A stretch of 64,000 nucleotides of DNA from Poecilobothrus nobilitatus (Eukaryota; Arthropoda; Insecta; Diptera; Dolichopodidae): contig OX352773.1 in the NCBI GenBank assembly GCA_947095535.1, positions 88,074,670 through 88,138,669 on the forward strand, written 5' to 3'. Shown piece by piece: positions 1 to 14,300 of the stretch; the first letter of the stretch is position 1, and every line of letters starts with the position of its first letter. Made by a program: the position numbers and the translations under genes. The notes beneath the pieces were generated by a model. That model saw only the letters and a list, made by a program, of their open reading frames with translations. It ran no database searches and was not told the origin of the DNA.

Positions 1-2300
1 ATATGTGTATGTATATAAATCAGTTAATAATCAATCCAATTTTTTTTTTGACAAAAAACAAAAAAGCATACCAAAATGATTCATAAAAATATAAAAAATA
101 TATAATTGATTAATATTTCAAATTGTTGTGAATTTTGTTTGTAAGTATACATATATATATATAAATTAAATTCAAAAATTAAAAAAAAAATATAATTTTT
201 AAAATTAAAAATTTAATTGTAATACATTAAATGTATAAGAAAGGGGCTAAGTAACCGAGTATTTAAACATATGACGTGTCAAACGAAGGAATGAATGTGC
301 AAATTCAGCACTAGTCTAAAAAAAGTTTAATAGGAACGAAAATTATTAGAAAAGTAATTTTTAATTACAAATCTTCCTTGTGGTCAAACAAATAATATGA
401 ATTTATAATATTATGTAAAGAATATAAATAATAATATTATGGACCACATACTAAAGGAAAAGTTCTTAAAGTTTTGTAACTTAGAAGTGTTTTATAGCTG
501 GGAAAAAAATATTAATAGATAAATAAATAAAATGTACCTATTCTTATTAAAATTAGAGTGAATTAAATCGATAAAGAAAAATAAAATAAAATAAAAGTAT
601 CAATTTAGAAATATTCAAGTAGCCCAAATTATTTTTAAATTATAATAAAAGAAATAACAAAAATAACTAAAGCAAGCAGAAAAAAATAATCTTTTATTTA
701 TATAATTAAAATTTTTTTAGATTCCGTTTCTAAATCTATATTTTATTTTATTTAACTTGAAATCCTTTAATGTTCCTTGTCAAACATAGACCAACAATAT
801 TTTGACAAAATTACAGGTACGAATTTTAATGGGATCAAAATACATATACTTGAAATAAAAATTTCAATAGAAGCTGTATACAACTATTCAATAAGAGTTT
901 AAAGTTAAAATATCTTTTAAAATTCAAAAATAAAAACAAAATAATGCTGTATCAATATTTTAACTAAAAATTAATTAATATAAATTAATAAAAAAAAAAA
1001 TTCAATATATATTAATTATACAGCTATATATAGTTAATTAATTTTTGACATATAAAATTAAAATTTATTTTAATTAAAAATTATAAAATTAAATAATTTA
1101 ATATTTAAAACAAATTAAATATATATAATTAAAATGTAAAATTATTTATAAAAGAATACAAAATATATATACAAAAAATACACAAATAATATACATAAAT
1201 ATATATATACATATATTATAAAATAATTATTTATATATAAATATGTGGTGTATCATGTACTTACATCATGCTGATTTTTTTTATTTTAATGATAAATTTA
1301 TTTTGTCGATTTTTTTGTATACAAATATTTTGATAAAAATATATTTTAAAAAAATTTTCAATGATATTTTTTAATGAAGAGCAGTGCAAATATCGATTTT
1401 GGTGTTTTAAAGTGTTAGAAAATATTGTTTTGAATTTAAATTTTGTATTTTTTTTTTTTTTTTTGTGAACATTCCAAATTGAACAAAACAAAATATTTGA
1501 TAATTTATGTTGTGTGTTTAAACAATTAATTTGGTGTGGTGTATAAAACCGTGTGTATATATATATATATGAATCAATCAATATTCAATCCAATTTTTTT
1601 TTTTTTCATAAAAAACACATCCGTAGTAGAACAAAAACCATTTCAAAAAAATCCATAAAAAAAATAAACAAAAAAAAAAAATTTAAGAAAAAAATAATTA
1701 ATTAATATATTAATAGTGTATAATAATAATAAGAGAAATAAATGTATATTCAATTGAAAAAGTACTTTTTTCAATTAAATAAATTTTTTCAATAAAATTA
1801 TTTTAATTTTTTATTTATTTATCTTTCTTTTTTTTTTTTTTTAATTATACATTTTATAAAAAGTATAATAATTGTTAATATCTATCCTAAATTTTTTTAG
1901 AAAAACAAACATATTATTTTTTTTATAGACATTATTTTTTTTTTTTTTGAATATATATAATATGTATATATATGTTATTTTTGTAAATTAATAATTAATA
2001 TTGTTATAAATATTTTAAAAAAAAATATCACAAAAAAAACCACATATAATCCTATTTTTTAATATTTTTTTAAGTTAGTATTTAAAAAATGAAATTTATT
2101 TTAATGGAGAAATATAATATGTATTAACATTAAAAAAAAACATTTCTCACACTCTTTGCATCATTCTAAGTTTTTTTTTTTTTTAAATCACAAAATTGAA
2201 TTCTAAATCACTCAAGTGTTTATTTTATCTTATAATAAAATTTTTAATTCTAGTTTTCTAAAAAAGAAAAAATATAAGAGGAAAAAATGAATTTACTTAC
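1..2300. other. cac intron at left edge
   Basis: A/T-rich. Bases 1-105 and about 1553-1665 resemble each other (both contain TCAATCCAATTTTTTTTT followed by related A-rich sequence), a local duplication about 1.55 kb apart. Apart from the possible 6-nt exon at 1265-1270, no exon was recognised. Confidence 0.55.
1265..1270 (-). CDS. cac: possible 6-nt cac microexon at IVS3-S4 (HD)
   Basis: Minus-strand sequence AAATCAG / CATGAT / GTAAGTAC. The donor is perfect, the acceptor lacks a pyrimidine tract (as do several accepted acceptors in this gene), and the two codons (His-Asp) keep phase 0 after the exon ending MEFG. Vertebrate Cav2.1 and Cav2.2 have a 6-nt exon (NP or ET) at the same place in IVS3-S4. 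A 6-base exon cannot be proven from sequence alone. Confidence 0.3.
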
Positions 2301-2384
2301 CCCAAATTCCATCCAAAGAGCGTCAATAATACTTCCAACAACTGTAATCAAATCAAATATATTCCAGGGATCTTTAAAGAAATT
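2301..2384 (-). CDS. cac: cac IVS3 exon
   Basis: 84 nt, 28 codons, phase 0/0, reading [18 protein letters not shown] then [10 protein letters not shown]. Donor GGG/GTAAGT, acceptor CATTAG/A. Last cac exon in the window that is certain. The next full exon, which should hold sensor IVS4, is not seen in bases 1-2300 and is expected beyond the left edge. Confidence 0.92.
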
Positions 2385-5300
2385 CTAATGTTTGTAATAG
2401 AACAACCATATAAGAGGAAGAGTTATAAAAAAAAAAAAAAGAACATAATTAATATTTTTATTATATTATTAATATGCTTATTTAGATATATATTAATAGA
2501 ATATTAATATCGTGTTTATCTTTAAAAATTTATATATATATATATTTTTTTGTGTTAATATATTAAATTTAAAAAAAAATTTCATTTATTTATTTTTTTT
2601 GTGATAGGTACTGAAATTGATTTGAATTGAAATAAGAGTTTTAGAAAATATTAAAAATAAAATTATATATAAATAAACAAAAACCATTTCCTTTAATATA
2701 CTTACTTTAACCTTTATTATATTTTTAAATTTTAAAATATTATAACATTACAGTTAACTGAAATTGTTTTATGTATATATTTATATTAATATATGTATAT
2801 TAATTTATAACAATATAAATGAATAAATATTCATTTTATTTATTTATTTATTTATATTAATATTACACATCTCATATAGGATAATGCAGTATTACTAAAC
2901 TATCGGCTACTAAAGCCTGTTATAAGATGAATACTATTATCAATCTATACAGTAATATTATTTATTTTGTTTATTATATTATATATTATATAATATTTAT
3001 ACTACATGTGGTAGCAAGGGAAATATGTTTTCAATTAAAAGAACTTGTGCAAGATTTGAACCCGCACTCCCTCTGTTAATAATGCTTATGCTTATTCGAG
3101 ACTCCTAAATATTCAAATTATATTTTTTGATTGATAATTATTAACATATTTTTGGGGGCACATGAATATTAAAGATTCTTCTTAATAATTATACCATATA
3201 CTTTTTCATAGTATAATTTTGATAGATGAACAAACTAATATTTTATTTTTTAATTAAAACTAAAAATTATATTCTTAATTACATTGAACATTTTCTTTAA
3301 TTATTTACTCTAATTATTTTTCATAAATTAATATAAACTTTAGAGTACTTTAATTTTATGAAAAAAAAAAAAAAATGTTAAATTGTATTCAATTATTTTT
3401 ATTTAAAAAAATAATCAATATACAAATAAGCGCCAAGTACATTAAATTTTTTTTTTCATTATTTAAAAAAAAGTAAAACTAATAATAGGAATTAACGAAC
3501 AATATAGGATTTAAGCAATATTTGAAAAAATATCTACTATATAATTTCGAATAATACTACGTTGATGACAATTAATATTAATTTTTATTTAAAAAGAACA
3601 AAAAAAAAAAAAACATTGAACATATTTGTCATTTAACATTATAAAAAAAAGTATTTTGATTTTATTATTTTAAAAATAATTTTTGATGGTTATATAAATT
3701 TAATCATAAAATTACGAAATTTTATATATTTCACATTTTTTTATTTAGAACTTTGTCCAAAATTTAAAATAATTTGAAATAATGTTCCTACATCTTCATG
3801 TTTATTATGTGAAAACTTTTTACGAAGTATTCGAACATAAAAAGAAATCCGGCTTAACTTTATTTTTTTTTTGAATTGATTTTAATTTAGTTTTTATATT
3901 TTATATTTATTTTTTTATTTTTAAATTTTTATATTATAAAAAAATTATATATTATTTAACCATTTTTGTTTTAAATAATTAATTATTTTATATAAATTTA
4001 ATTAAAAACCCAAATAAAAAAACAGGGAAAAAAAAACATAATAGGTAACTAAAAACATTAATAAGAATACATTTAAAAAATTCAAATAACAAACTAAACA
4101 ACTAATAATTATTTAAATATATGTAATATTGTTTTGCATACAATTTTTTTTTTTTTTTTTTTTGGCGTTATGTGATAAATGCGCCATCATATATTTATGA
4201 ATAAATGTATAAAAATTTCTAACAGAAAAAAAAAAAAAAAAAACAAAACTAGAATAAAAAAAAACAAATAGAAAAAAAATATAATAGTAAACAAAATTTT
4301 TGCAAAATTTGGTAATTACAAGTTCTTAGTTTTCAAAAAAAAACTTTATTTCAAAAAATTGTAAAATTCGCCGAACTTTCGGTAAATGGAAATTTTTTTG
4401 TTTTTTATTTATTAATCGAAATTTAAAATTTATATCGCGACTTTTCTTCAAAACACCTTAAAATCAAATATTTGTGTATTATGTTTTATATTGTAGATGT
4501 AGTAGTTTCAAACTTTTTATATATGAAACTTAAACGTGTTAATTTTTTTTTTTTTAATTTTTGTTTTGTAGCATAAATTTTTTTTTTTTTTTTTTTGTAT
4601 CTCGTTCAAAAAATACGAACCTTGCATCCGAAAGCCACTATTTTAAGCGTAGTTTCCAATAAAAAGAACAATGTGAAAACCAAATTCATGTACGTCAGGA
4701 TGTCAATATGCAGAGGTGGTGCATCATGGAACTAAAATTAACATAATATTCTACTATTTTACGATTACTGATGATAATTTTTTTTTTTTTTAAATGGGAA
4801 TTTTTTAAATGACATTTATAACATTTTTTTTTTTTTTTTTTTGAAAATTGCATAACTGAAATAGGTAATAGTTGAATATTGTACATTTATTTTTAATTTC
4901 TTTATTCGAATTTAATTCGAAACGAAATTTAAAAGGAGTTTTTTAAGATTTTATTTTTTGTTGTTTTTCTTCATAAAAAACTATATTTGTTCTAGTTTCG
5001 GTAAAAAAAATCATAACGGGTTTGATAAAAAAAAAACTTTTTCTTTTAAATGTTCTTATTTTAAAAATTTTAAACACTGAAAAAAATTCATTAGGTATAT
5101 AGAAAAATTTCCTAATTTAAAGTTTTTATTGCTGTACAAGTTTAGTATAATGTATAGATTTGTACAGTATATTCGAAACTATTTGTCGAAATATTCTACA
5201 ATAAAAAATAAATTTTTTTCAATTACAATCTCAGGATGATAAATAATAATTAAAGTTTAATCAATATTTATTTATTTATTTATTTCGTTTCAATATACAT

Positions 5301-8300
5301 ATATTTAAATTTCAAAAAAACATTTCAGTTTTGCAATTTTTTCTTATATATTCCATTTTACTTTTTTAACATACATTTTGTGACAACATGTGAGTATTAA
5401 CGAACATTTATAACGAAGTTTTACGAACATTATCAGCCAAAAAAAAAAAAAAAAATTATAATAAGTAAATTTTTATTTTTATATTTACATAATATATGTA
5501 TATCCAAATATATATATATGTACATCCATTCATTTATATATATTCAATTTTGTGCTTTTATTTATATGCAAAAAAAAAAAAAATTAAATATATATGTATG
5601 TATGTTTATAAATTAATAAAATTTCGCTGTTTATTTATATAAGCACACTCAATTATTAATTATAGTATTTTTTTATATTACGTATACATATGAATAAATA
5701 ACATTTATTTATATATTTAATATATTATTGTATGTATATAATGTATTGATCACAATTAAAAATAATTAAATATATAATTAATTTTTAAAATATACGTTTC
5801 ATACAAAATAACACATAAACACATACATTTTTTTTTATAATTTTGTATATTAAATATTAATTATTTTTGTTTTTTTTATTTCTTTTTATTTTTTTGTATT
5901 TATATTTGGAACAAATTTTAAACCAATTTTCAGGCCATGCATATAATTTAAAAAAGAAAAATAAATAATAATAATAATATGAAGCAAATTATATTTAAAA
6001 AAGTTTTCTTCATATCGTATTTATTATTAACAAAAAAAAAAAAAATTGAGTTTTTCAATTTTTTATGAATAATTTGATTTTTTAAGTAAATTATAAATTA
6101 TACATTTTTTTTAAGGTTTTTTTTTTATACAGTAATATTTTATAGTTATATTTTTTTTTATTAAAAAATACAATTTAGAAAATAATCTTTCTATTAAATA
6201 ATAATTTATTTGTTACTGTTGCTTTAACTCTTCTCCACAACTCTTAAATTTCAACATTATTCCAGTGGAATTGATATGTTTCAAAATGATGTATATATTT
6301 ATATAATTCAGGGATTATTCTTTATTAATTATATTGCCTTATAAAAATATATTATGTATATATTATATATTTAAATATATTAGTTTTATAAAATTATATA
6401 ATTAATTATATATAGTAATATTTTTAATATTTCTTATATTTATGTCATTTTTATCAATATTAAAAAATATATATTATTAATTTAATATAAATTAAATTAA
6501 TATAAATTTATTATAAATTAAATTAATATAAATAAAATAATAATGTTTTAGTAAATATTGCAAAAAAAAAAAAAAGAAAAGTTAAGCAGCTTTGTATTTG
6601 TGCGTATATAATATATTAATATTAAATGTATTATAATTTTATATATAGTTATTTAAATATATTTAAATATTTAATATATAAGTAAATGCTATATATATAG
6701 TTTCAAGTTAAAATAATTTAATTGTTTTTTATTCACAAATTAGTGTCACAAATTCTAATTACTTAAAAAAAAATATTTAATATTTAATATTATAAATAAT
6801 TTTTCTTTATTTATTTTTTTAGTATAATTTGCTATTTTAAAAAACGCCATTTTAAATCAATTCGCTTTTTTTTAAGAATTTCGTCTAATATATAGTACAA
6901 AAATATTTTAAGGATATTCGGGAAAAAAGGAAATATAAATTTTAAACGATGGCAGTAAAATTTTAGTCAAAGTCAATTACATATTATGTAAATAACCGTT
7001 TTTTTTCTATTTTGCCCTTAAATATAAAATTGAAACTATTAAAAAAAACTTAAAAATAATTAATTACAAATTTTAAAATAAAATAATAAAAAAAACAAAT
7101 AAACGGAAGTTCAGTGCAATTTTTTTTTTTGATTTTTATTTTTAATTTTTATTTTTAAATTGTTCAATGTCGAAAGTTAAAAAAAAATAACATGTAATAA
7201 AAGTTTTGTAGACAATTTCAGTACCTGTTTTCTTTTAAATAATGTTTTATTATTAATTTTCTTTTATTTTTAAAGTTTTCTTTTTATTTATTTTTTTTTT
7301 TTTCATATAGATAATCCTGGATGATAGAGATAGATAACCCACCTTTATGCCAAATCCAATTATTTTTAATACTGTTTCAACACTGAACATTCCAGTAAAT
7401 CCCATGTTGATATATCTTAAGGACTTCTCGTAAATGTCACCTTGTTGATGATACTAGATACATAAATTTTTTAAAATGTTTTGTTTTTGTTTTTTCTTTT
7501 CACAACATTTTTAATTTGTATTTTTTTTTTTTTTGCAAATTTGTTTTTTTTTTTTATTTTAAACAATTAAATTTTTTTTTTTTACTTTTAACATAAAAAA
7601 AAAACTCATTTTTAAGCGAAATAATATAGGTAAGAAAATTTTAAAATAGAAAATTTGAAAAGAAAATATTCTATAGTTAAAACAAAACTAAAAAAGAAAA
7701 AAAATAACAGGCAATGAATAAAAAACTAATTAACAATATTAAAATGCTTCTCTTGTAAAATTTGAAAAAAAAAAAATTAACCTTTCCTAATTTTAGATAA
7801 TAAGTTAAAAGTTCTACGTGCTAAAAAAAAAAAATAAACAAAATTTTTTATAATTCTATTCATATCAAACAAATTCTAATAAAATAATAAATTGCTTTAA
7901 AACTATTTATTGGATAAATTTTAAAACCAACAGTTTAGAACTAAAAAATAATTCTCTGAAATGTTTATAACAAATTTCCAATTAATTTAATTTTTAAAAT
8001 AAAAACAAAATTATAAAAAAAGCTTAAGATTAAATCATTGAAAAATTATTTTGTACGACCTTACATTTTCTTATAATAAAAGAAAATTTATATTTCGTAT
8101 ATTTAAATGTTATACTAAATTGTTCTGGTTCAAGTAATAATAATAATAATAGATATACAGGAGTTTTTTTTTTTTTGAAGGGCTAAATAATAATTTTTAT
8201 TAATTTCAGGAAACAAAAAACATTTTCATTTATAATTCACATTTTTTAATTTTAATGAACGAAATTACTTTTCTCTCTTAAAGAGTGTTAAATTATTCTA

Positions 8301-11300
8301 TTAAGTCTAATTTTTTACTTATTATTATTTAATTTTTTTTTATTTAAATATGAAATTCTTCAAAACAAAAATCATCTTAAAGTAATTTTATTTAAATTTT
8401 TAAAAACTGAAGATAATAAAAAAATATAAACTTAGGTCATAAGTCATAACCAGAGGGATCCATAGTTAAACCAAAATTCTTTGTATTAATTATTATAGTT
8501 ATAATAACAATTGTACATATTAAATTTACATTTAAAATTATTTAAAGATTCAAATTATTTAAGGACATTAGAAACAAATTATTTAAGCACAGAGAATGCA
8601 CGTTTCGAGATTGAACGGAACAAGTCATAACGATTTCAAAGAGGAAAAAATTAATTTTATATTAATATAATGCAAAGTGTTGTTTTTTTTTTATTACTAA
8701 TGAAACAAATTTTTTTTTTTTTTTAATAATGTATTAATTAATTTTATGAATGTGAAGAGCAAGAGCTTAAAATTATAAAGAAAATGGAACAAATTATTTC
8801 AAATGAGTTAAAATTCAATTCTATTGATTTATTAATAAATATTTTTTCTTTACTTTTAAATTGTGAGAGATTTAAAAAAATGAATGATTTTTTTTATTTT
8901 TTATTTTAATTTATAAAAATTTAAAAAAAAAAAAAACAAAAAAAACAATTCATTCAAGGGAAACATGCTTTAGATAAATGAATGTAAATATTATTAAGAA
9001 TAATTTCGCTCGCTTTATTTACTGTATATATTGAATTTTGAAAGCAATGCATGCAATTAATTATTTTTTTTAAAATAGATTATAATATTATTTATATTAA
9101 TGTTTAAATACATATACATATTTATCAATTATTAAAAAATAACAAATTTTTAATTATAATATTGAATTATAATTAATTAATTTTTAATTCAATAAAATAT
9201 TTTATAAAATTTGTATTATATGTATATATAATTTATATATAATATAATATGTATATATGTATTTATACATACAAAAATTCAATTCTAAAATAATAAAACT
9301 ATATTTTGAAGCAAATTATGTAATATAGAATTTAATCTTATTATATTGCTTTTTATTTTATTTTTTTTTTGTAAATTTCTAAAACATTTTCATACCGCTT
9401 TATTTGGCACAGGGGGCGTGTAAACCTGTAAACGTATACAAATTTTCAATGTTATTGGTATAAAAAACAGGCAACAAGAAAGAATAAAAACAAGATAAAT
9501 GATAAAAAAAAAAAAAAAATTAATAAATACAAAATTTTTTAGAATAATTGGGGGTCATCGCTTGTACTGAAATTGATGAGATTGAATTTTGATCAAAAAA
9601 TAATTTTGTTTTCGTATTCATAAACATATAGCGTTTAATTTTAAAAAAAACATTTGATAGGATCAATCTTAAATTGAACTGTTTTTAATGACGGGCATGT
9701 ATTAATCTGACTAAAATTGTTATAAAAATGGGTATTTTAATTAATATAATGATTTTTATTAATTTAAGACTATAATATTCGACAGGATAATTTCCATAGT
9801 GTAAGTTTTCTAATTATACTTTCACTAATAAATAAAATAATTAATAATTGATTTCTTCCATTTAATTTATATTATTCAATAAGAAATTTGACTGATTTAT
9901 TTTATTAATCTTAAAGAAGTTAAGAAAAACCTATACATATTACAAAATGGATTTTACTGATTGCATAACTTTTTAAATATGAAATTAAAATATAAGAATT
10001 TAAAAATAACAAGAAATAAAAATTATATTTAATTTAAAGTATTTAACTTTATACACTTATACATGAAATTTATATAATTTTTTCTTTTATAAAAGCAGAT
10101 AAATCATAAATTAAAAAATGTATTTCTGTTTTAAAATTTAATCTTAAGTTTATAAATATAATTGAAATTAATATCAATTTCAAAAATTATCATTATATTA
10201 TTTTCAAAATTGAACTTTATGAATACGAATCATTTTCTATTAATTTGTTGTTGTTTTAAACTCAAATTTATATTTTGTATTAATAAAATTAATAAAATTA
10301 ATATATTAATAGAAAAATAATCAATCTATTCGCTTGTTTTAATTATACTTTAATTTTTCTGAATCAAAAAAAAAATATATGTATGTATACATATGTAATA
10401 TAAATTATAGTTATATATTTTTGTCAATATCATTTTTTGTTTTTTTTCTTTATAGATCGAACTATGATTTCTGAACACAAAGCAATGTGTACATATATGA
10501 AAATTATAAAAATAAGAATTATTTGTTAAATAATTTAATATTAAAATAATTTTAAAGAAAAAATTAAACAAAATAAATCCTATTCAGAAAAAGCGGTTTT
10601 ATATTTTTTTAATAATAAATATTCACTAAAACAATCCAAAATATATTTAAAAGAACAAAAAAACTAATAAATAATTTAATACGAAAAATATTCCTTTTGT
10701 ATAATATTAATTAATTTATTTAAAAACATTTCACCTAAAATCGTAGAAATGAAATTTTAATATATAGGTATAGGTATATGTAATATAAAACAAATTTAAA
10801 ATTTACTTACATATTTATTTGTATTTTAAAAATATGTAAATACAAATTTAATTGATTCTAGTATACGAGTATTAATACCGGAAAGTGAAATGACGATTGA
10901 AAAATTTTATTTTATTTAAAAAACAAACCTCTCAAAATTCTTAATAAGTAGACCAAATACTATTTGAAGTCAATAAACATGAATCAATAATATTTTGAAA
11001 CTTTTATTCATGAAATAAGAAATGTATGTATTTATAACGTTGTGAATATAATAGTGTATGTGCTAAAATGTCAGACAACAAATTTTTTCACGCATCCGAA
11101 ATATTCTATCTTGACAGTCAAGAATTCTCTTTCCTTCCATTCCTTCTTTAAGATTAATAAACAAAAATACTGTTATTGCATTATAGAAATTTATTTGATC
11201 ATTCATGACGTATTTCTTGACATAATTATTTAATAATCAAAATTTACAGTTTTTTTTTGAAATTTTTTATGTTGGAAAAAATTGTGAAAAGAAAATAGAC

Positions 11301-14300
11301 ACTTTCATCTATTTTTAGGAAATATATAATATATAATTAAGAAAATTTCTTAACACATATAAAAATGTAACGCAGGAGATTTAAATTTGTATCTCACTTT
11401 AAAAAAAAATCACATGGGGTAAATGATACAGGTATATCTAAAATTAGCAAACCTAAATTTTTGATTCCTAATAGTTGTATGTAAAACAAATTTCTGAAGT
11501 GACGTATATTTTTTTTAAATATCTTACTTTTCTCAAAATTTCAGTGTTCCAGCTATACGTAGGAATAACACAGACACGAAGGAATGAATCAAAATTACAA
11601 AGAATTATTAAAAGCAGAAATTACAAACAATTAAATAATTAATTTATATATGTACTTAGATTTGTATAAAGCTCTCCTGATGTCGTTTGATGTCGTTTGT
11701 CGTTTTTAGATTGAGAAATATCCAGCAGAACTTGAGATATAAATGTTTGCAAATAGAGATTTTATTAGCTATAAAGGATGGTAGCTTCTTTACAGGTGAG
11801 ACGGTGAGACTATATTAAAAATTATTCTCACCAAATTAATTTTTTTATGGGATCTATGCATGTTTAAAATTCTATTGATTGGGACAAACAATCGGACAGA
11901 GTGAAATTCGAAACCAAATTTTTCAAATATTTTAAAGTATGTTTAAAAAACATATGATCATAATATGAAGATATCAAAAAACGCATATTTTAAAAATTAT
12001 TTTAAAACCTAATAGACGTATGCACAATTTGATTTACCATTGTTAAAATGTCAGTTAAAGAATTTCATGTAGTTTAGGTGTTATTAATGATGTCAAATGA
12101 CAACAGATTTTATTTTGATTCAAAATAAAAAATAAAAAAATGCAATAAGGCAGTATTTTTTTTTAATTGTTATAATTAAAAAGATAATTTAATAAGGTTT
12201 TTAAGAATTATTTTGTTAATTGTACAAAGTACAATTTTTAGAAATATTTTACACTATGACACTCTCATCGTACCCTAACTTATATGAATACCCCACCTAA
12301 TGTTTTAAGTTTGTTAACAGAATTAAAAATAAAACATATTATGGATACAAATTGGTTACCACCATAAAATTAAATATTGTATTTTTTAGAAATTTTTGAT
12401 TTTTTTATTTAGCGATAAAAGCTTCTTTTTTGACATTTTAGATATCATGAATATCTTATGTCACATTGAAAAAATTCCATGAAAATTATTTGTGATTCGA
12501 AATAAAATATTATAACCGTTTGCTTTTGGCAATAAAATAAAGTTATTTGTTAAAAAAGCAATTAAATTTGCATTTTTATTTAAAAAAAAAAAAAAAAATT
12601 TATTTCTTTATTCCAAACTTAAATATCATATAATATTTTACAACCATCTATGTATATACTTTTCATAATATTTTCTTTTATATATATATAAAAAAAAATA
12701 TAAATATATATTTATTTTCTTTTAATAAACACAGTGAAATACTGCATGCATAAAGCATTAAAAATAATTGTAAATTATTAATAATTTAATATTTATAGAT
12801 AGATATATATATATTTTTTTTTTTCATGAAACATTTAAAAAATATACAAGAAAGACGAAAAAAAGAAAACAATATAGAAATTAAAAAGAAAATACGTAAC
12901 ATTTATATTTAATAGTTTTATAAATTAATTTTATTTTTTAAATATTTTTGTTTTAATTTTTATATAAAAGGTGAGAGTATAGTAGGTGTAAAATTTCACA
13001 CACATGAAAAATTAAAAATTTTTATTTTATTATAGATTAATTAGCTTTTTTTGAATAATTTTAAATAATAACTTATTTCCATTTAAATATTTAATTAGAA
13101 GGAAATTAAAAAAAATGCAAAAGATAACAAAAGATTTATACAATAAAAAAAAAATCGACTTAATGACCACACAATTTCTTAAATTTTGAAATTATATTTA
13201 ATATTTTGCCTTATGTATATATTATATATTTTAAATTAAAAAAAAAAAAAATATAACACATATAAAATAAGAATAAAGAAGATTTATATATGTCTATATA
13301 TATATATATATATATAGAATATATAATATATGTATTTAGAAAACAGTATATGTATATATATATAAAGAAAATATAAACTTTTTACTTACTTTCATCATAA
13401 GCAATAAGGTATTAAATACGATTAACATCATTATAAAATATTCAAATGGAGTTGATACAACTATTCGCCAAACTTTATATTTAAAACTTTCACGATTTTT
13501 TGGCATATAACGTTCAAGTGGTCTTGCTCCAATTGTAAAATCTATACAGGATTTCTAAATAATGAAATAAAAAACTCAAATTAATTAGTGATGTTATTAT
13601 ATGTATGTATATATTTTCAATAATGTTTTTATTAATTATTAAAAATAAAATAAAAAATAAAGATAATTTAACTCTATAAATGTACCTTATAATATAAAGT
13701 TTGATATAAGATTATAAAAAAGAGGAAACTGCAATAGAGGGCAATTTAAAAAATATCGCCCTGTATAATATACATATATAAAAAAAATTACTCAACAAAT
13801 TTCCCATATTATAAAGATAAAGATAAAGTTTGATTAGTTTACTCCTATATAAAAAAAAAAAAAAATCTTCCTTACTTGATTTTTATCAATTTCACCATCT
13901 TGTAATTCAGCTTCTCCTTGTTCTTGAAATGTAATAATAATTAAGGCCACGAAAATGTTTACAAAGAAGAATGGAAATACAATAAAGTAAACAATATAAA
14001 ATATAGACATTTCGATTCTGAAATTTTGTATTGGACCTCTGTCCTCATATGTTGCCGCCATAGAATTTTGAAGCACTCTAAAAAGAATAATAAAAAAAAA
14101 AAGCAATTAAGATTAATTTGTAACAATATATAATAATTGTATTTAATAAAATTATTTATTTTATTTAAAAAAAATCTTATATTTACTGTGGCCAACCCTC
14201 TCCTGTTTGTACAGCAAATAAAGTTAACATAGCTACTGCTACATTATCGTAATGAAAACTTCTTGTTCTCCATATTCTATCTTCTTTCTTTGGTAATACT

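Larger units (their letters stand above)
2385..7342. other. cac intron holding the alternative IVS2 exon
   Basis: Apart from the SINE at 2834-3105 and the exon at 4621-4731, this is A/T-rich intron with many homopolymer runs. The open frame at 4695-4886 partly overlaps the alternative exon in the wrong frame and is not a gene. Confidence 0.7.

Noticed and set aside
240..330. GC-richer patch with an acceptor-like TTTTTTTAG that could be the IVS4 exon
   Set aside because: The translation lacks the regular arginine pattern and family sequence of the IVS4 sensor.
1261..1581. 106-codon minus-strand open frame
   Set aside because: Lys/Asn/Phe-rich translation of A/T-rich intron; no domain and no good splice context except the 6-nt candidate at its 3' end.
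13959..14195. 78-codon minus-strand open frame
   Set aside because: Alternative frame over the cac pore and IIIS6 exons, crossing an intron; the homologous frame is the other one.
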